Part shown: piece after piece, positions 9,582-16,846 of the stretch | Layout of the letters: the number at the start of each line of letters is the position of its first letter | How positions within the stretch are numbered: position 1 is the first letter of the stretch | NCBI RefSeq assembly: GCF_025147485.1 | Contig: NZ_CP102263.1 | Location: forward strand, 1-64,000 | From: Bacteroides uniformis | GTDB taxonomy: Bacteria > Bacteroidota > Bacteroidia > Bacteroidales > Bacteroidaceae | Direction of reading: 5' to 3' | DNA: 64,000 bases | Notes under the pieces: generated by a model | What the model saw: the letters and a program-made list of their open reading frames with translations, nothing else | Told to the model about the DNA's origin: nothing | Databases searched by the model: none | Made by a program: the position numbers and the translations under genes

Positions 9582-9797
9582 ATGACAGCAACGGTAAATT
9601 TCAGACAAATGGCGCAATACATAGGGCTTGCGATATGCACCCTAATCATGCGCACCGCCTTTTGGGTGTCCGGCATCCTTTGGTACATCGTCAGAGAGAT
9701 AATAAACGGAGTGTTCCGAGTGGCAATAGGGTTAATCGTGGCTATTCTTTCCGTTATCCTGTTCTTCGGCTTCATTCTTTGGTTATTCACCCTTTAA
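9582..9797 (+). CDS. Small integral membrane protein, 71 residues
   Basis: Almost the whole sequence is hydrophobic, with two likely membrane segments at about residues 14-37 and 44-70 separated by a short basic-polar stretch (VREIING). It starts 7 bases after the preceding stop, so the genes are probably co-transcribed and translationally linked. I cannot assign a function; surface exclusion or modulation of the transfer envelope machinery would be a guess. Confidence 0.65.
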   Translation: MTATVNFRQMAQYIGLAICTLIMRTAFWVSGILWYIVREIINGVFRVAIGLIVAILSVILFFGFILWLFTL

Positions 9798-9808
9798 TCC
9801 CTACCGAC

Positions 9809-10030
9809 ATGGCAAAGAGAAGAAGCAAGACAGTGGAGCAACAATGCAGATACTACGAGGTGGGCAACATCTTCGAGTACATGGTGGAAACATACCTCAA
9901 CGGCAATATGTCCGTGTTCCGTGGACTCTACCACGAACTGAACAAGAACGCACGGAAGGACTTTATAGACTTCCTATTGAGCGAGGTTGAGCCGATTTAT
10001 TGGAGGGAGATTTTGAAACATACTATTTGA
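9809..10030 (+). CDS. Hypothetical ICE protein, 73 residues
   Basis: The reading frame is open upstream to 9635, but the start MAKRRSKTVEQQ at 9809 is chosen because it lies 11 bases after the previous stop and avoids a long overlap. The protein has a basic N-terminus followed by a helical segment with IFEYMVETYLNGN and ends WREILKHTI. No known domain is seen. The position between a small membrane protein and pcfK suggests an accessory role in the element. Confidence 0.65.
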   Translation: MAKRRSKTVEQQCRYYEVGNIFEYMVETYLNGNMSVFRGLYHELNKNARKDFIDFLLSEVEPIYWREILKHTI

Positions 10031-10053
10031 CAACTCATAAAAACGACAGCGAT

Positions 10054-10473
10054 ATGAAAGGAACAGACCATTTCAAGAGAACGATACAGATGTATTTGGA
10101 ACAACGTGCGGAGGAAGACACGCTCTTTGCGAAGAACTACCGCAATCCAGCCAAGAACATTGACGATTGCGTAACCTACATTCTGAACTATGTGCAGAAA
10201 AGCGGTTGTAACGGCTTCACGGACGGAGAGATATACGGACAAGCAGTACACTACTATGACGAGAACGAGATTGAGGTGGGCAAGCCTATCCAATGCCAAG
10301 TGGCGGTGAACCACATTGTGGAACTCACGGCAGAGGAAAAAGCAGAAGCACGTCAGCAGGCAGTCCGCAGATACCAAGACGAGGAACTCCGCAAGTTGCA
10401 GAACCGCACCAAGCCGACAAAGGCGAAAACAGAAACCCAAGTTCAACCCTCATTATTTGATTTTGGCTTATGA
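10054..10473 (+). CDS. PcfK-like protein
   Basis: This 139-residue protein belongs to the PcfK-like family, named after a gene of the enterococcal plasmid pCF10 and common in Bacteroides conjugative elements; no biochemical role is established that I know of. The start MKGTDHFKRTIQMYLE at 10054 is preferred to an ATG at 10000 that overlaps the previous gene. Most of it is alpha-helical and charged, with a C-terminal tail rich in K, T and Q ending PSLFDFGL. Its stop overlaps the start of the PcfJ-like gene (ATGA at 10470-10473), so the two are translationally coupled and likely act together. Confidence 0.8.
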   Translation: MKGTDHFKRTIQMYLEQRAEEDTLFAKNYRNPAKNIDDCVTYILNYVQKSGCNGFTDGEIYGQAVHYYDENEIEVGKPIQCQVAVNHIVELTAEEKAEARQQAVRRYQDEELRKLQNRTKPTKAKTETQVQPSLFDFGL

Positions 10474-11735
10474 AACCGAGAAACAAATTTGAAAAAGCAG
10501 TTCTTGCCCAAAGCAAGAAACTACGCCCGATAACCCCGATACAGATAAATTGGGCATTCCGTAATTGCGTGGAGCATTATGCACACCGCTTGCCGAAAGG
10601 TCGTACCACTTGTATGGATTGCGGTCATAGTTGGGTAATGACGGAGCAGACCGAGCATTGTACGTGTCCCGAATGTGGAGCAAGTTTGAAAGTCTGCCTC
10701 ACCTATCAGCGCAAGGTAAGACAAAAGCAGTATTTCACAACCCTTACCACAAGCGGAGAATACCAAGTGCTACGAATGTTCTTGCTTGTCGTGGGTATGG
10801 AGAAAGGGGTTAATGCCAAGTCCTATGCCCTTGAAATCGGGCAGTATTGGTGGAATGAACAAGGGCGTAAGGCTGTTGTTGCCATTCCACGCACATTGGG
10901 ATGCTACATCGACACGTTCTCATTCGCTTCTCCTTTTGCTATCCGCAATGACAATGAAGCGTACCGCCATATCTCATATTCCCCGATATATCCAAGATAT
11001 AAGGTGTTGCCGACGCTCCGCAGAAACGGCTTTAACGGCAATTTCCACGACATTGTACCCACCAAACTAATACCGGCATTATTGTCGGACAGCCGTGCGG
11101 AAACGCTGTTGAAGGCAGGGCAATATCCCATGTTGCGCTACTATCTGTATCACTCTTTCAATATTGGAGAGTATTGGGCTTCAATCAAGATATGTATCCG
11201 CAACGGCTATACTATTGAGGACGGCTCAATGTGGCGTGACACCATAGACCTCCTGCGTCATTTCGGCAAGGACACAAACAGCCCGAAATACGTTTGCCCT
11301 GCCGACCTCAAAGTTGAACACGACAAGTTGGTGGCAAAGCGCAACCTGCAAAGGAAACATGAGCGGACTGAACAGCAACGCAGGAAAGCGATTGAGGACG
11401 AGAAACAATATCTGAAAGCTAAGGGCATATTCTTCGGACTTGCCTTTACCGACAGCCTTATTTGCGTCAAAGTCATAGAGAGCGTGGAAGAAATGGCAGA
11501 GGAAGGAAGGACGATGCACCATTGTGTGGGCGGTTACCACAAACGAAAAGACTCCCTTATCCTATCCGCCACCATTGACGGAAAACGAATTGAAACGATA
11601 GAGGTGTCACTAAAAACTTTTGAGGTGGTGCAGTGTCGTGGCGTATGCAACGAGAACTCCGAATACCACGACCGCATCATCGCCCTTGTGAACAAGAACG
11701 CCAACCTTATCCGCCAGCGGATGAAAGCGGCATAA
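10470..11735 (+). CDS. PcfJ-like protein
   Basis: This 421-residue protein matches the PcfJ-like family, found with PcfK in conjugative elements. Near the N-terminus C48, C51, C66 and C69 form two CxxC pairs (CMDCG and CPECG), a probable zinc ribbon and hence a likely nucleic-acid contact. The C-terminal part holds the motif MHHCVGGYHKRK followed by a beta-rich segment with ETIEVSLKTFEVVQCRG, which is the conserved core of the family. It overlaps pcfK by four bases. The role in conjugation is not known; DNA processing is an inference from the zinc ribbon. Confidence 0.82.
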   Translation: MKPRNKFEKAVLAQSKKLRPITPIQINWAFRNCVEHYAHRLPKGRTTCMDCGHSWVMTEQTEHCTCPECGASLKVCLTYQRKVRQKQYFTTLTTSGEYQVLRMFLLVVGMEKGVNAKSYALEIGQYWWNEQGRKAVVAIPRTLGCYIDTFSFASPFAIRNDNEAYRHISYSPIYPRYKVLPTLRRNGFNGNFHDIVPTKLIPALLSDSRAETLLKAGQYPMLRYYLYHSFNIGEYWASIKICIRNGYTIEDGSMWRDTIDLLRHFGKDTNSPKYVCPADLKVEHDKLVAKRNLQRKHERTEQQRRKAIEDEKQYLKAKGIFFGLAFTDSLICVKVIESVEEMAEEGRTMHHCVGGYHKRKDSLILSATIDGKRIETIEVSLKTFEVVQCRGVCNENSEYHDRIIALVNKNANLIRQRMKAA

Positions 11736-11759
11736 TATCGACATCTAACAACTAACATT

Positions 11760-12017
11760 ATGGAAGTAAGATTTGAAAGCATGGTTTTCCTATGGGATGA
11801 TAAAATCCCCACGATGTTCCTTGAATTTATGAACCTCCTCACTCTTTGTCAGAGTGAGGAGCAATTAAGGGCTAGCGTCAAAGACTTTGCCGAGAAACAC
11901 GAACTTGACAAGTTCTTCCTTTACGGCTTCGGCTCTCATCATTTCTACCTGCACCAACGCTACACGAGCGACCCCGAAATGGTGATGCAACACAGAGTGC
12001 TGTCTGTACATTTCTAA
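11760..12017 (+). CDS. Hypothetical ICE protein, 85 residues
   Basis: A small soluble protein with a regular helical middle (SEEQLRASVKDFAEKHEL) and a histidine/aromatic-rich end (GSHHFYLHQRYTSD). It has no membrane segment or known domain. It starts 24 bases after pcfJ and belongs to the same plus-strand run. No function can be assigned. Confidence 0.6.
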   Translation: MEVRFESMVFLWDDKIPTMFLEFMNLLTLCQSEEQLRASVKDFAEKHELDKFFLYGFGSHHFYLHQRYTSDPEMVMQHRVLSVHF

Positions 12018-12048
12018 TCATCTAAATAACAACGACTATGGCAACAAA

Positions 12049-12267
12049 ATGACAATTAACGGAGTAAGCACCTGCCAATCGGCAGGAACGGAGAACTACG
12101 AGAAATTCCAAACGGGTATCGACAGACGCAAACGCACCCTTGTGCAATACGACTACCGCCACACGGACGGGGAACTTTTCTCTTGTGTCAAACCCACATT
12201 AGACGAATGTCGAGCCGCACGGGACAAGTGGCTAACGGCAAAGGAAAGGAAGGAGGAGAAGCGATGA
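12049..12267 (+). CDS. DUF3873 domain protein
   Basis: The 72 residues match DUF3873, a short family seen almost only in Bacteroidales mobile elements; the hallmark is the run around YDYRHTDGELFSCVKPTLDE. The N-terminus MTINGVSTCQSAGTENYEKF fits other members. A five-codon frame ATGGCAACAAAATGA (12038-12052) ends on its start codon, and its own stop overlaps the next start (ATGA at 12264-12267), so initiation may be coupled on both sides. Function is unknown. Confidence 0.78.
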   Translation: MTINGVSTCQSAGTENYEKFQTGIDRRKRTLVQYDYRHTDGELFSCVKPTLDECRAARDKWLTAKERKEEKR

Positions 12268-12512
12268 ACGAAGCAGGCTACCAAACGCTGATAGTCAAAT
12301 TCAGCGAACCCATTACGGCATTGGACGGCATCTTTGACGATGCCGAAGCGTGGGGAGTTGATACCCTAAAGGGGTGGATAGACAGCTATGAAAGCAGCCG
12401 TTTCACTGCCATTGACAGCCATACGGCAGTCATCACGAGCGAGTATAGCATGGAATGTCTGAAAGAGTGGCTGGAAAAATGCACACCCATAACCGAGAAA
12501 ACAGAATTTTGA
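12264..12512 (+). CDS. Hypothetical ICE protein, 82 residues
   Basis: The chosen start MNEAGYQTLIVKFSE overlaps the stop of the DUF3873 gene by four bases; an upstream ATG in the same frame lies deep within that gene and is rejected. The protein is acidic with a probable ferredoxin-like alternation of strands and helices (TLIVKF, VDTLKGWIDSY, HTAVITS, MECLKEWLEKC). No family is recognised. Strict coupling to the DUF3873 gene suggests the two are used together. Confidence 0.62.
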   Translation: MNEAGYQTLIVKFSEPITALDGIFDDAEAWGVDTLKGWIDSYESSRFTAIDSHTAVITSEYSMECLKEWLEKCTPITEKTEF

Positions 12513-12565
12513 ACATTGGGGCGGTGTCCGCACCGCCCGAACCATAAACCTAAAAGACAACGGAT

Positions 12566-12874
12566 ATGATAGCAAAGACAATTTTAGAGCAGATTGGCGG
12601 CAGACGCTTTGCCGCCATGACGGGAAGCAAAGACTTCACAGACATGGGCAACGGCTTGCGCATGAGCCTTGCGAGGAACAAGACCAGTGCCAACCGCCTT
12701 GACATCATCTATGACGGAGGGGCAGACCTATACAATATGCGTTTCTACCGCAAGACGTTCAGCAAAAAGACATTCGAGAGCAGGACGAAGGACATTGAAA
12801 CGCACGAGGGGATATATTGCGATATGCTGGAGGAAATGTTCACGATGGTAACGGGACTTTACACCCGCTTTTGA
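12566..12874 (+). CDS. Hypothetical ICE protein, 102 residues
   Basis: A soluble, strongly basic protein with the conserved-looking segment SKDFTDMGNGLRMSLARNKTSANRL split here as SKDFTDMGNGLRMSL and ARNKTSANRL, then a strand-rich part around LDIIYDGGADLYNMRFYRK. It starts after a 53-base gap that keeps an A-rich leader. I know similar genes in Bacteroides conjugative elements but no function. It is followed by the competing hairpins at 12881-12937. Confidence 0.62.
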   Translation: MIAKTILEQIGGRRFAAMTGSKDFTDMGNGLRMSLARNKTSANRLDIIYDGGADLYNMRFYRKTFSKKTFESRTKDIETHEGIYCDMLEEMFTMVTGLYTRF

Positions 12875-12880
12875 GGGGTG

Positions 12881-12937
12881 GGCGGCAAAAGCCGCCTACT
12901 TTCTTTCATGAGCATGATGGCGGATAAGAAAGTAGGC
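12881..12937 (+). repeat. Two mutually exclusive hairpins in an intergenic region
   Basis: GGCGGC (12881-12886) can pair with GCCGCC (12891-12896), or the 12-base arm GCCTACTTTCTT (12894-12905) can pair perfectly with AAGAAAGTAGGC (12926-12937). The two stems share bases, so only one can form at a time. It lies between two small genes of the plus-strand set. Confidence 0.55.
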
Positions 12938-12990
12938 AAAGAAACCTTTGTACCAATCTACGATAGTATTCACAAAAACAAGTTTTAATC

Positions 12991-13212
12991 ATGGAAACAA
13001 TCAGACAGAACGGAAAAACCATCTTGTACAGCAACGACGGCATAAGCATAAAGATGGTTTTCAAGAACCTTACGGGCAGGAATTTTCAAGGTCAGGAATA
13101 TACAGACTATATCCGGCATATCGCAATCGGCAGCATGGGATTTTCACCCGGTATCATAGAGCATTGCAGGGACGGTGAGGTTGCAGGCAAAGGGACAATC
13201 CCGAATGTATGA
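12991..13212 (+). CDS. Hypothetical ICE protein, 73 residues
   Basis: A small soluble protein, probably beta-rich (TIRQNGKTILYSND, ISIKMVFKNLTG) with an IRHIAIGSMGF segment. It is the last gene of the plus-strand left module and ends directly at a strong intrinsic terminator (13219-13257). No family or function is recognised. Confidence 0.55.
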   Translation: METIRQNGKTILYSNDGISIKMVFKNLTGRNFQGQEYTDYIRHIAIGSMGFSPGIIEHCRDGEVAGKGTIPNV

Positions 13213-13218
13213 AAACTG

Positions 13219-13257
13219 AAACTCCGATGAAGTTGGCGGCTTCATCGGAGTTTCTTT
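13219..13257 (+). terminator. Terminator between the left module and the tra operon
   Basis: AAACTCCGATGAAG (13219-13232) and CTTCATCGGAGTTT (13240-13253) form a perfect 14-base stem with a 7-base loop, followed by a T-rich tract. It separates the convergent plus-strand module and the minus-strand tra operon and can act on both. Confidence 0.85.
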
Positions 13258-13274
13258 CGTCAGACACTTATTCT

Positions 13275-13802
13275 TTATGGTACATACAGCAGCGCAAACT
13301 CAGCCTTCCTTCGTTTGAGCAGCATGGCGTGGCGTTTCCCCTTATAGTTACAGAAAGCGATATACTCCCGGTAGATGTTCCTGTCACCCGCCTCCAGCTT
13401 TCGGATTAGCGTGCTTTTGGGTATCTTCCCACTCCCCAAAAGACGGTACGGACCGACATTGTAGGCGAGCGTGGCAAGCAGAAGCGAATCCTTCCCGAAC
13501 TGCTGGAACATCGCGCAGAACTTCCGCAGGTCTTTTCGCAGAAGCGCGTCCGCCTGCCGCTTCGTCATGGTGCGTGCCGAATATCTTTCCCCCGGCTGCA
13601 ACCGATGTCCATATCCTACATACGGGTGATGTTTTTCCGAATGCCAGCCCTCAAAATACTTCGTGCATCGCACCGCTCTCTCAAATGGTGGCAGCCGGTA
13701 GATAGCCGCCTGCCCGTCCGTTCCCTCATGGCGTCTGTTCCGTGCGGACACGGAACAGACCGCCAGAAGCGAACAGAGGATAGCCATGAATACACGCATC
13801 AT
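13275..13802 (-). CDS. Lysozyme-like peptidoglycan hydrolase of the transfer operon
   Basis: A 175-residue protein with a signal peptide at about 1-20 and a phage-type (GH24-like) lysozyme fold. The stretch KYFEGWHSEKHHPYVGYGH holds the probable catalytic glutamate E51 and the GYGH motif (63-66), and LATLAYNVGP is the second conserved block. It most likely opens the cell wall locally so the transfer apparatus can be assembled. It is the last gene of the tra operon; its first ATG overlaps the TraQ stop by four bases. Confidence 0.85.
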   Translation of the reverse strand: MMRVFMAILCSLLAVCSVSARNRRHEGTDGQAAIYRLPPFERAVRCTKYFEGWHSEKHHPYVGYGHRLQPGERYSARTMTKRQADALLRKDLRKFCAMFQQFGKDSLLLATLAYNVGPYRLLGSGKIPKSTLIRKLEAGDRNIYREYIAFCNYKGKRHAMLLKRRKAEFALLYVP

Positions 13803-14305
13803 CGTGTAAGGGGCTTGAAGTTCCCGATGGGGACAACAGTGATAACCCCGTCATCCTTCACGTTTCGGTTGTTGAAGTCAAATTCCAACTCATAGGAGTT
13901 GCCGAAATTGTCCTCCACTACCACGATGAAGTTGTGCGCCTCGTCACCTTGCGCCGTGTAGTACAGCCGGAACTTCTCGTTTTCGAGCAGGTAGCGGTCA
14001 TTGGGCAGGAAAGTGATGCCGTTGTCCATTTTCAGTGTGCCCTCACCCTCGAACTGGAAATACCGGATGGTATAGAGGGTATTGGCGAAATCGCCCGTTT
14101 TCTTCAGCTCACAGCGGATTTCCACCGTCTGCCCCTTTGTGACCTTGTTCGGCACGGGCATGGTTTCCACCGTGAAGGGATAGGATTGCTGGATGTCCAT
14201 ATCGTCGTCGCACGATACGAATGTGAATGACACTGCGGCGAACAGGCAGAGTGCCAACGCCTTGAAGATTGATGTTCTCTTGTTCTTGTTGTTCAGTATG
14301 TTCAT
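13799..14305 (-). CDS. traQ: Conjugative transposon protein TraQ (DUF3872)
   Basis: This 168-residue protein matches the TraQ/DUF3872 family of Bacteroides conjugative transposons. Its N-terminal membrane segment ends in a lipobox-like VSFTFVSC, so it is probably a lipoprotein of the envelope; the mature part begins DDDMDIQQSYPF and is predicted to be an Ig-like beta sandwich. Its start overlaps the TraP stop (TAATG at 14303-14307), and its stop overlaps the lysozyme start. Its precise role in the mating apparatus is not known. Confidence 0.88.
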   Translation of the reverse strand: MNILNNKNKRTSIFKALALCLFAAVSFTFVSCDDDMDIQQSYPFTVETMPVPNKVTKGQTVEIRCELKKTGDFANTLYTIRYFQFEGEGTLKMDNGITFLPNDRYLLENEKFRLYYTAQGDEAHNFIVVVEDNFGNSYELEFDFNNRNVKDDGVITVVPIGNFKPLTR

Positions 14306-15204
14306 TATTCTTTGATTTTTAGATTGTTGTTCTTTTGTTGTTTTCTTGATACTTGTTGCAGGTACTCGTTCAAGTCCTTGCAGCCTTGATAGATGCCGGA
14401 ACGGTCTGTCACCTTTCCTCCGTAGCGTGTCCGCAGGGCTTCCATTGCCCTGCGTCCGGCTTCGTCTCGGTCGAGGTAACAGTCGATGCGCTCGTACCCG
14501 TCCAGATGTTTCAAAGCCTTTTCCACGTTGGCGACGGAGTTCAGCACAAGGCAGTCACCCGTTGCCAAACCGAGCGTGACGGCGGACAGGAAGTCCATAA
14601 AGCCCTCGAACACGCTGCACACGTCCGCCGGGATGTCCCCCGCCTTGACCAGCGACACGTCCTTTGGTGGTACGCAACCCTTGAAACGGCGGCTTCGGGT
14701 TTCATAGCCGCCCGACACGTTCGGAAAGCCGACGGCAAAGTACCGCTTACCACGCACGCCGTAGTTCAGGCGGCAGCAGTGGCGGGATGCAACGGCATAA
14801 GGGATGCCTCTTTCCTTCAAATACTCCGTCAGCGGAGAGCGGAGCAGCGGGACGGCTTCCACTCCCTCAAAGGCAGGTTCGGACGGTTCCGGCAGGTACA
14901 ACGGCTTTTCTGCTGCGGCAAGCGGCATACGGGCGGTTTCCGCTATGAATCTCGCCTGCGCCATGAAATCCCCGCTTCGGGTAAACTCCCCGACAAGCGT
15001 GAAGATGTCGCCGCCCTTGCCCAAGCCGAAGTCGTACCAGAGCTGTTTCGCCACGTTCACACGGAAGGAGGGCGTGCGTTCACTGCGGTATGGCGCACGA
15101 TACCACAGCTCGTTTCCGCTCCTTCGGACAGGCTCATGTCCCAGCCGTGCGAGAAAGTCCGCAATGGGTATCTGCCTCATATTCTCAATGTCCGTCCGTT
15201 CCAT
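14305..15204 (-). CDS. traP: Conjugative transposon primase-like protein TraP
   Basis: A toprim-containing DNA primase-like protein of 300 residues. The start MERTDIENMRQIPI at 15202-15204 is chosen because it lies 8 bases after the TraO stop; a longer frame to 15279 would overlap TraO. Residues 1-90 resemble the DnaG zinc-binding domain (YRAPYRSERTPSFRV), but the cysteine and histidine zinc ligands of the CHC2 motif are absent. The toprim part shows CSVFEGFMDFLSAV and YLDRDEAGRRAMEAL, with the catalytic glutamate and the DxD-type acidic residues. It may prime the incoming strand in the recipient, as proposed for conjugative primases. Confidence 0.88.
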   Translation of the reverse strand: MERTDIENMRQIPIADFLARLGHEPVRRSGNELWYRAPYRSERTPSFRVNVAKQLWYDFGLGKGGDIFTLVGEFTRSGDFMAQARFIAETARMPLAAAEKPLYLPEPSEPAFEGVEAVPLLRSPLTEYLKERGIPYAVASRHCCRLNYGVRGKRYFAVGFPNVSGGYETRSRRFKGCVPPKDVSLVKAGDIPADVCSVFEGFMDFLSAVTLGLATGDCLVLNSVANVEKALKHLDGYERIDCYLDRDEAGRRAMEALRTRYGGKVTDRSGIYQGCKDLNEYLQQVSRKQQKNNNLKIKE

Positions 15205-15212
15205 GCGACGTG

Positions 15213-15788
15213 TCAGTTGATGATTATCTTGACGCCCGCCCCGAACTGCGTATGGAACTTCCGTGTGTCGCCACCCCACAGCAGGCGCTCCCGGAGGTTG
15301 GCGAGCAGGGCGATACGGTCAGCCACGTAAAACTCCACATCGAGCGTCAGCGCACCGCCGTAGATGAAGGCGTCCCGGTCATGGAGCGTGGAGCCGTCAT
15401 GCAGCACTTTCTCGCCCCAATTCACCGACTCATATCCGGCGAGAGCCGAAGCCCCCGCATAGACGAACACTATTTTACGGGCGTCGGAGAGTATCTTGAA
15501 ATAATAACCGCCCTCCGCCGTGAACTGCGCCACAGGTATGGCGGTATCCTTGTACGGGTTGTTCTTCAAGAGGTATTCGCCACCGAACACCCACTTGTTA
15601 CCGTTCTTCGTGTAGGTGGAGAGAGCCGCCCCGAAACTGTAACCGCCATTGTTGCCACTTAAACGCATACCGTCCACAAGGTTAGCTCTCAATTCGATGC
15701 CCTGCATCTTCGGCAGGCACCGCTGGGCGTGCGCCTGCCCCGTGAAGAGGGCAAGCGACGCGATGATGATTGCGATGTGCTTTCTCAT
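15213..15788 (-). CDS. traO: Conjugative transposon protein TraO
   Basis: This 191-residue protein has a signal peptide at 1-22 (cut after QAHA) and then alternating amphipathic strands typical of a small outer-membrane beta barrel (for example GGEYLLKNNPY, EGGYYFKIL, FGAGVKIIIN at the end). It matches the TraO family of Bacteroides conjugative transposons, thought to be an outer-membrane part of the mating channel. It follows TraN by two bases and precedes TraP by eight. Confidence 0.88.
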   Translation of the reverse strand: MRKHIAIIIASLALFTGQAHAQRCLPKMQGIELRANLVDGMRLSGNNGGYSFGAALSTYTKNGNKWVFGGEYLLKNNPYKDTAIPVAQFTAEGGYYFKILSDARKIVFVYAGASALAGYESVNWGEKVLHDGSTLHDRDAFIYGGALTLDVEFYVADRIALLANLRERLLWGGDTRKFHTQFGAGVKIIIN

Positions 15789-15790
15789 GG

Positions 15791-16777
15791 TCAGCGCACT
15801 TGAAGTTCGTTGATGGTACCCGCACGTACCAAGTCCTCGTTCTCAATCACGAAGGACTGATGACGGCCTCCGTTCTTCTCGTTCAGCTCCACCACGAGGC
15901 ACTTGCCGTCGGGGATGGTGAACTTCGCCATCGTGAATACCGTGCGCTCGCTCTTTCTGCCCGGCACACAGGTGGCATAGTTCTGCGCACGGAGCGGCAG
16001 GATGATCTGCTCCTGCACGGCGGTACGCTTCGCCACCTTCTTGTCCACGATTTTCCACGTGATATAGTCCACATCGAAAGGCACGTTGCTTTGGTTCCTG
16101 ATTTCCGTGTGGAAATAGAGAAGTCCGTTGTGCGTGTAGATGCCTTTCAGAAGGTACTGGATGCCGAAACGCTTGCAGCCGATGTGTTTCACCTCACGCT
16201 TGTTCTGCTTGTAAATGGACTTCATGATAAGGCGCACCAGCATGGGACTTTCGCTACCCAGCTCTTTCAGATAGATTTCCTGCGCGTTGTTCGGACGGTT
16301 CACCGCCTCGCCGTCATGGATGAAGTCGCACATCTCCACGTTGAGCAGCAGCGGTTCGGCGGCGTACTTCACGTTGAAGGTGTAGAAACTCCCGTCCTCC
16401 GTTATCACGGACATATTGGTTTCGTTCGGGAAGTTCCTCACGGTCGCTTTCACGCGGATGACGTTCTCCGCTCCGTCGGCTTTACCCGCAATCAGGTCGG
16501 GCGAGCCTAAATCGACGTAGCGCACCTCCGAGGGGAAAATGACGTGGACGGTCTTGTCGTAGGTCACTTCCAAGCCGTGCGGGGGAACCATGCGGTCGAA
16601 GGTCAGCTTCTTTGTCAGCCCGTGATACAGATCGCCGTCCGCCTCCTTCTGCGGATAGACCTCCTTTGTCAAGGTCGGTTGTTCACTTCCGTTGTCCGTT
16701 ACAACGGTTACGTTCTCCTGCGCGTTGGCAGTTACGATGCCCATAGCGAGGGCAAACATGATGATTACTTTTTTCAT
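15791..16777 (-). CDS. traN: Conjugative transposon protein TraN (DUF4138)
   Basis: A 328-residue periplasmic protein with a signal peptide at 1-19, of the DUF4138/TraN family, which takes the VirB9-like place in Bacteroides type IV secretion. Strand-rich segments such as KTVHVIFPSEVRYVDLG are conserved in the family. The start codon is preceded, with three intervening bases, by the leader motif CCACTAAAATCCAAAGTA (16781-16797 on the minus strand), which recurs before several ICE genes. It likely pairs with TraM in the outer-membrane core. Confidence 0.9.
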   Translation of the reverse strand: MKKVIIMFALAMGIVTANAQENVTVVTDNGSEQPTLTKEVYPQKEADGDLYHGLTKKLTFDRMVPPHGLEVTYDKTVHVIFPSEVRYVDLGSPDLIAGKADGAENVIRVKATVRNFPNETNMSVITEDGSFYTFNVKYAAEPLLLNVEMCDFIHDGEAVNRPNNAQEIYLKELGSESPMLVRLIMKSIYKQNKREVKHIGCKRFGIQYLLKGIYTHNGLLYFHTEIRNQSNVPFDVDYITWKIVDKKVAKRTAVQEQIILPLRAQNYATCVPGRKSERTVFTMAKFTIPDGKCLVVELNEKNGGRHQSFVIENEDLVRAGTINELQVR

Positions 16778-16780
16778 TCT

Positions 16781-16797
16781 ACTTTGGATTTTAGTGG
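16781..16797 (-). promoter_or_regulatory. Recurrent ICE leader motif before traN
   Basis: Minus-strand CCACTAAAATCCAAAGT ends four bases before the traN ATG. The same sequence and nearly the same spacing occur before traI, the DUF1896 gene and mobA, which points to a shared translation or regulatory element. Confidence 0.6.
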
Positions 16798-16846
16798 TAA
16801 ATAAAAATTTGGTTGTTGTTTTTTTAGTCGTTGATTGTTATTGTTT

